Shown here piece after piece: positions 59,628 to 64,000 of a stretch of DNA of 64,000 bases (the stretch's first letter is position 1; each line of letters opens with the position of its first letter). A program made the translations under genes and the position numbers. Origin of the DNA: Hyphomicrobiales bacterium (GTDB lineage Bacteria > Pseudomonadota > Alphaproteobacteria > Rhizobiales > Rhizobiaceae); assembly GCA_900472785.1 (NCBI GenBank), contig UCJH01000069.1:12394-76393 (forward strand), in the 5' to 3' direction. Below the pieces are notes generated by a model that was not told the DNA's origin, searched no databases, and saw only the letters and a list, made by a program, of their open reading frames with translations.

Positions 59628-61742
59628 ATGACCGACGAACTCGACAGACTTTCGAACAGCAGGGCACCGGCACCGTCCACGGATGCGCGGGCACGCGCGC
59701 TTGCCGCCGCGATGCAGGCTTTTGAGGCGCCGGAAAACAATCCTGAAAATAATTCCGCAACCACCCAAGGAACGCGAAACGGCCGGCGTCAAAGCTCCAT
59801 CATCAACTGGATATGGAGCCCGATCATGAACAGGAAACTTCTCGCCGGCTCGGCACTCGCCACGCTGCTCGTGGTGCCCGCCGCCGCCTTTCTCACGCTC
59901 GAACTGACACGCAACAACCTGCCGGTGACAAAACCGGATGTGGAAGTGGCCGGCGGCGAACTGCCGAAAAAGACAAGCCCGAAGGTCGAAAGCAAAAGTG
60001 AGGCGCTGACGGAAGCGCCGGCATTGGAACAAAAGGCCAAACAGGCTGCAGCAAAGCCGGTAACCGCGCAGGAGCAAAGCCGGGTTTCTCCGGAGCCGGA
60101 AATTGCGGAAGTGCAGCCGGATGCTCTGGCCGATATCGACGCCACTGCTTCCGGCGCGCAGCCCCAGCGCGAGGAAGCGTTGTCCGCCGATGCCGCGGCC
60201 CCGATCGGCGCACTCAGCCGGACGCGCCAGATCACCACAGGCATGGCGCAGGAAGCCATGCCGGCGCCTTCGTTCCTTCCAAGCGATATCCTGATGCCAC
60301 AGGAGGAAAACCGCGACCGGTTCTCGAGCGAGGACACAAATCCGGTGAAGAGCGTCATCACAGATCCGGTCTCGACCTTTTCCGCCGATGTCGACACGGC
60401 CTCCTACTCCTTCGTCCGCAAGGCGCTTTTCGCCGGCGCTTTGCCGGACAAAGACAGCGTGCGGGTCGAGGAGATGATTAATTATTTCCCCTATGACTGG
60501 TCGGGTCCGCAGAGCGAGGCTGAGCCGTTCAAGGCGACGGTCAAGCTCATGCCGACGCCGTGGAATCCGAACACGCGCCTGATGCATATCGGCATCAAGG
60601 GCTATGACGTCGTTCCGGCGGCGCAGCCGCGCGCCAATCTCGTCTTTCTGATCGACGTCTCGGGCTCGATGGACGAGCCGGACAAGCTGCCGCTGCTGAA
60701 AAGCGCCTTCCGGCTTCTGGTGGAGAAACTGAAGGCTGATGACACGGTGTCCATCGTCACCTATGCCGGCAATGCCGGAACGGTGCTCGAGCCGACGAAG
60801 GTCAAGGACAAGCAGAAGATTCTGTCGGCTATCGACACGTTGCAGCCTGGCGGTTCAACGGCTGGCGCTCAAGGTATCGAGGCGGCCTATGCGCTGGCGC
60901 AGTCGGCTTTCGTCAAGGACGGCGTCAACCGCGTTATGCTGGCGACCGATGGCGATTTCAATGTCGGCCCGTCGAGCGACGATGACCTGAAGACGATGAT
61001 CGAGCAGAAGCGCAAGGGCGGCATCTTCCTTTCGGTGCTGGGCTTCGGGCGCGGCAACTACAATGACGCGCTGATGCAGACGCTGGCGCAGAACGGCAAC
61101 GGCACGGCAGCCTATATCGACACGCTCGCCGAGGCGCAGAAATCGCTGGTGGAGGAGGCGGGCTCTTCGCTCTTCCCGATCGCCAAGGACGTCAAGTTCC
61201 AAGTCGAGTTCAACCCGGCGCAGATCGCCGAATACCGCCTGATCGGCTATGAGACACGAGCGTTGAAGCGGGAGGATTTCAACAATGACCGCGTCGATGC
61301 CGGCGATATAGGCTCCGGGCATCGCGTCACGGCGATCTACGAAGTGACGCCGAAGGGCAGCCCGGCCACGCTCAACGACGATCTTCGCTATCAGGCGGCG
61401 AAGGCGCCGGAGGCCGTTGCGACGAGGCAGGCGCAAGGTGGCGAGCTCGCTTTCCTGAAAATCCGCTACAAGAAGCCGGACAGCGACACGAGCACGCTGA
61501 TCACCACACCCGTCACGGAAGAAAACGCCGTGCCGACCCTGGATGCGGCAAGCGCGGACGCGCGGTTCTCGATCGCGGTTGCGGCCTTCGGGCAAAAGCT
61601 GCGCGGGACGGACGCAGTTTCCACCTATCCCTACGGCTCGATCCTTGATCTCGCGGCCGGAGCCAAGGGCGATGATCCCTACGGCTATCGGGCCGAGTTC
61701 CTGAATCTGGTCCGGCTCGCCAAAAGTCTTTCGGGAGAATAA
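59628..61742 (+). CDS. Membrane-anchored von Willebrand factor A protein (YfbK-like)
   Basis: 704 aa. About 65 cytosolic residues, then a membrane helix (LLAGSALATLLVVPAAAFLTL), a charged Glu/Lys/Ala-rich linker, a VWA domain with the MIDAS motif FLIDVSGSMDEPD near residue 340 and MLATDGDFNVGP, and a C-terminal DUF3520-like region to the end. Similar fused proteins sit beside ECF sigma genes in other alphaproteobacteria. The N-terminal part could bind the sigma factor, the VWA part act as periplasmic sensor; this is inference. Confidence 0.87.
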   Translation: MTDELDRLSNSRAPAPSTDARARALAAAMQAFEAPENNPENNSATTQGTRNGRRQSSIINWIWSPIMNRKLLAGSALATLLVVPAAAFLTLELTRNNLPVTKPDVEVAGGELPKKTSPKVESKSEALTEAPALEQKAKQAAAKPVTAQEQSRVSPEPEIAEVQPDALADIDATASGAQPQREEALSADAAAPIGALSRTRQITTGMAQEAMPAPSFLPSDILMPQEENRDRFSSEDTNPVKSVITDPVSTFSADVDTASYSFVRKALFAGALPDKDSVRVEEMINYFPYDWSGPQSEAEPFKATVKLMPTPWNPNTRLMHIGIKGYDVVPAAQPRANLVFLIDVSGSMDEPDKLPLLKSAFRLLVEKLKADDTVSIVTYAGNAGTVLEPTKVKDKQKILSAIDTLQPGGSTAGAQGIEAAYALAQSAFVKDGVNRVMLATDGDFNVGPSSDDDLKTMIEQKRKGGIFLSVLGFGRGNYNDALMQTLAQNGNGTAAYIDTLAEAQKSLVEEAGSSLFPIAKDVKFQVEFNPAQIAEYRLIGYETRALKREDFNNDRVDAGDIGSGHRVTAIYEVTPKGSPATLNDDLRYQAAKAPEAVATRQAQGGELAFLKIRYKKPDSDTSTLITTPVTEENAVPTLDAASADARFSIAVAAFGQKLRGTDAVSTYPYGSILDLAAGAKGDDPYGYRAEFLNLVRLAKSLSGE

Positions 61743-61756
61743 TTCGTCGCGGCGCG

Positions 61757-62104
61757 TCAGGCCTTGGGGTAGGCGCGCTCCAGCCCGCCGGAGCGGGTCA
61801 GCCCGGTCCGTAAAGCAGTGAAGGCGGCGTGCTGGCTCGAGCGCGCCGCTTCCATGAGGCGGATCTGCAGGCGGGCAGGGGCATTCGTGCCCAGCCATTC
61901 GCCGACCGTTTCCAGCTTCAGCGAATTGAGAAAGCGCGCCTCCGAGGCGAGGTCGAGATAGCGGTAAAGGCCTTCGACCAGATTTTCATCCTGGGCCGCA
62001 TTCTCCATCAGCAGGCGCAGAAAAGATTGATCGGCGTCGCTGAAGGCAGCGAACTTGCTTGCGACGGAATCGCGATTGGGAAATGTGGCGGCTGTACCGT
62101 TCAT
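61757..62104 (-). CDS. Hypothetical protein linked to the glycosyltransferase, 115 aa
   Basis: MNGTAATFPNRDSVASKFAAF starts a helical soluble chain with LRLLMENAAQDENLVEGLYRY and RLQIRLMEAARSSQHAAF. AGAGAG precedes the ATG at 62104; the longer frame to 62323 overlaps the upstream gene. Same strand and 46 bases downstream of the SPINDLY-type gene, probably one transcript. Function unknown. Confidence 0.72.
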   Translation of the reverse strand: MNGTAATFPNRDSVASKFAAFSDADQSFLRLLMENAAQDENLVEGLYRYLDLASEARFLNSLKLETVGEWLGTNAPARLQIRLMEAARSSQHAAFTALRTGLTRSGGLERAYPKA

Positions 62105-62150
62105 GCTCAGTCTCTCTTGTCTTTCGTCATCGTTCGAGGTTGTTTCACGT

Positions 62151-63869
62151 CTATATCCGAAATGGCGCGGTTCTGGCTGGAAGTGCGGGAATGTCGATAT
62201 GATCCGGTTCCAGCCCTGCCTTCGCCCGCTCGACCATCCGGATATAGGCATCTTCAAGATGGCGCGTGAAGCGTTCCGTATCGAAGAGCGGCGCTGAAAA
62301 CCGGTTCGCCACAAGCTTTTCACGGATCGCCTTCAGCCGTTCGGGATTGTCGGCAAGGTCCTTGCAGAGTGCGAGATAGCCTGCCTGATCCGGTGCGATC
62401 AGCTCGGCCATATTCAAGGCCTTCAGCAGGCTTTCGGAAACGCGGGACGCAAAATGGCTGCCCTTCATCGTCACCACCGGCAGGCCGGCCCAGAGCTTGT
62501 CCGATGTCGTGGTGTGGCCATTGTAAGGGAAGGTGTCGAGACCGATATCGGCCGCCTGCAGCCGGGCGATGTGCTGATCGTAGGACGCGGATTTCGCGAA
62601 AATTATCCGGCTTTCGTCCAGTCCTTCATCCGTTATGTATTGCAGGAAATTGTCGCGGGCGAAGTCGTCGTCGCACATCATCCACAACACGCTGTCCGGA
62701 ACGGCTTGGAGAATTCTGACCCAGAGGCGGGCGGTGGCCGGGGTGATCTTGCGGATGCCGTTGAAAGAGGCGAAGACGATACCGGTTTCCGGAAGCCCAG
62801 CCTCGGCGCGCGTCGCGGCCGGCGTCAGGATGCGGTGCGTGTCGTCGTTCGACTGATAGCACTCCGGCAGTCGGCACAGTTTCTCGTGATAGTGCGGTTT
62901 GCTGCTGTCCGGCGTAACGATGGGGTCGCTGATGACATAATCGCAGTCGATGCCGGTGCCGCTGCCGGGAAAGCCGAGATAAGCAACCTGGATCGGAGCA
63001 GGGCCGAGATTGATCAGATCAATACGCGCACCCTTGGTGTGACCCTTTAGATCGACGAGAATATCGATCTTGTGTTTCCGGATCAGCTGGGCGGCATTTT
63101 CATCATTGAGATGACCGATCTGGACGATGCGTCCATATCTGCGGCGCATGCCCTTGTCGGTGCCGATCACCTTGTCCTCGGTGTGACAAAACAGCGTGAC
63201 ATCGAATTTTTCCGGGTCGTGCCCAAGTATCACCCCCTGAAACAGACGCATGGTAGCGTGCTGGTCGGAAATGTCGTTGGAGAGATAGCCGATCCGGATT
63301 TTGCCCTCGTAGGCATGCGGTTGCGCGCGCCTTACCATGCGAGATTGCGCGGTGAACGCCTTGCCCTTCTGGATGCGGGTCAGCTTCGCATTGATTCCTT
63401 CGTCCGTGCACCAGCTGATATGGTCGAACGGATTTTCGACGGCGAAATATCGGGCCTCTCCGGTTTTCAGCTGCCGCAGGAAGCGTTGATCCTCGATGAT
63501 CGCCTCCTCGAGACACAGATAATTGTGCAGGCAGCGTCGATAGGTTTCCTCGGCTTCGACATCGAATTCGTCGGACCGGGCAGCATAGCGCGCAGCTGTC
63601 AGCGCCTGCTTCGATTCATTGGCGCGCATCAGCATGGCGGCCGCCAGCGTCTTGAACATGGATTGCTTGCTGCTATCCACGTCCGAAGCCCGGTTGTAGA
63701 ATATCGCAGCGTCGGCATATTGCTCGGCCTTCGCATGACATTGAGCCGCAAGCAGAACGGTCTGCAATCCCGCATCGGACTTGGCAAGCAACGGCGACAG
63801 CAGCGATAGACTGTGGCGATACTTGCCGGCGTGATAGCTTTTGAGCGCGTTCTGAAAAATGATCGACAT
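62151..63869 (-). CDS. SPINDLY/OGT-like O-GlcNAc transferase family protein
   Basis: 572 aa. The N-terminal 150 residues form TPR-like helices (SYHAGKYRHSLSLLSPLL). From residue 190 the GT41 catalytic domain appears: RIGYLSNDISDQHATMRLF, DILVDLKGHTKGARIDLI, PAPIQVAYLGFPGSGTGID, FASFNGIRKITPATA and LDTFPYNGHTTTSDKLWAGL. Bacterial homologues glycosylate flagellin or other proteins. The chosen ATG at 63869 lacks a clear ribosome site; the frame is open to 63902. Operon with the small gene downstream. Confidence 0.9.
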   Translation of the reverse strand: MSIIFQNALKSYHAGKYRHSLSLLSPLLAKSDAGLQTVLLAAQCHAKAEQYADAAIFYNRASDVDSSKQSMFKTLAAAMLMRANESKQALTAARYAARSDEFDVEAEETYRRCLHNYLCLEEAIIEDQRFLRQLKTGEARYFAVENPFDHISWCTDEGINAKLTRIQKGKAFTAQSRMVRRAQPHAYEGKIRIGYLSNDISDQHATMRLFQGVILGHDPEKFDVTLFCHTEDKVIGTDKGMRRRYGRIVQIGHLNDENAAQLIRKHKIDILVDLKGHTKGARIDLINLGPAPIQVAYLGFPGSGTGIDCDYVISDPIVTPDSSKPHYHEKLCRLPECYQSNDDTHRILTPAATRAEAGLPETGIVFASFNGIRKITPATARLWVRILQAVPDSVLWMMCDDDFARDNFLQYITDEGLDESRIIFAKSASYDQHIARLQAADIGLDTFPYNGHTTTSDKLWAGLPVVTMKGSHFASRVSESLLKALNMAELIAPDQAGYLALCKDLADNPERLKAIREKLVANRFSAPLFDTERFTRHLEDAYIRMVERAKAGLEPDHIDIPALPARTAPFRI

Positions 63870-64000
63870 GGGAATCCGGACGGTACGATGGACAGGCTGC
63901 ACGGTTCTAACCAGTCAGGCTGGGGCAAAACTGGATTCTCCAAGCATTGCCGCCCCCGGAGGCGCAAGGTTGGCGCAGCCGTTGGCTGCCAGAAGTGTCG
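63870..64000. other. Window edge, no gene supported
   Basis: About 130 bases upstream of the glycosyltransferase. No frame, repeat or RNA recognised. Confidence 0.4.

Noticed and set aside
1-64000. tRNA, rRNA, CRISPR array, IS element, prophage or attachment site
   Set aside because: No cloverleaf, regularly spaced repeat, transposase or integrase was found on reading both strands.

Overview
The window looks like chromosomal DNA of a Rhizobiaceae alphaproteobacterium (Rhizobium/Agrobacterium/Neorhizobium/Ensifer type). The grounds are high GC, PAS/REC signalling genes, a MocR regulator, DUF1127 proteins, ExoD, entericidin, a SPINDLY-type glycosyltransferase, and GGAAC-N17-GTT promoters of the alphaproteobacterial general stress sigma factor EcfG. 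No rRNA, tRNA, CRISPR array, IS element or prophage was seen. The genus is inference. The left edge cuts a sensor kinase gene.

Layout. (1) 1-1011: 5' part of a PAS-PAS histidine kinase. (2) 1.4-9.2 kb: a probable Amadori compound (fructosyl-amino acid) uptake and catabolism island. It holds a polar amino-acid type ABC transporter with an FAD oxidase and an EamA permease, and opposite it FrlD-like kinase, FrlB-like deglycase and a GntR/UTRA regulator. A TTGTC-N-GACAA-like inverted repeat lies before each of the three transcription units. (3) 9.3-11.6 kb: an MHYT hybrid kinase. (4) 11.9-13.6 kb plus 19.2-19.5 kb: very small membrane, proline-rich or unknown proteins, most with an EcfG-type promoter. 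(5) 13.6-16.3 kb: MocR regulator divergent from two GNAT acetyltransferases. (6) 16.3-22 kb: an FtsK paralogue without membrane domain, small proteins, an acyltransferase-3/SGNH protein. (7) 22.1-26 kb: sulfate ABC importer (Sbp-CysTWA). (8) 26.1-30.1 kb: small exported proteins, an SLC13/TrkA-C permease, an MFS permease. (9) 30.2-33.9 kb: cobalamin riboswitch controlling DUF1636 and a BtuDFC-type importer. (10) 34-42.4 kb: DUF924, a DUF3772-MscS channel, then a two-component/c-di-GMP cluster. (11) 42.4-45.4 kb: GlxA/GbdR-type AraC regulator, two DUF1127-type small proteins, LysR regulator.

(12) 45.4-58.2 kb is the most distinctive part: an aerobic-type corrinoid methyl transfer system. A non-pyrrolysine MttB-superfamily methyltransferase and a ferredoxin-like protein diverge from a corrinoid protein. 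Nearby lie DUF1638, a minus-strand operon (PF13769-like protein, MTHFR C-terminal-type zinc/Fe-S protein, MetF-like reductase, methyl-THF:corrinoid methyltransferase, small unknown protein, RamA/RACo-like 2Fe-2S ASKHA activator), a formyltransferase-fold protein and ExoD. The likely flow is methyl from a quaternary amine to Co(I) corrinoid, to tetrahydrofolate, and on to methylene-THF, with ATP-dependent reactivation of oxidised cobalt. The B12 importer upstream and the GlxA-type regulator fit this. A repeated TTGCGACA motif occurs before both the regulator and the mttB/corrinoid promoter region, and three enzymes share Arg/Gly-rich low-complexity tails.

(13) 58.2-63.9 kb: an exported phosphodiester glycosidase-family protein, an ECF sigma factor coupled to a membrane-anchored VWA protein, and a SPINDLY/OGT-like glycosyltransferase with a small partner. 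Assignments rest on motif recognition by eye; no database search was run.
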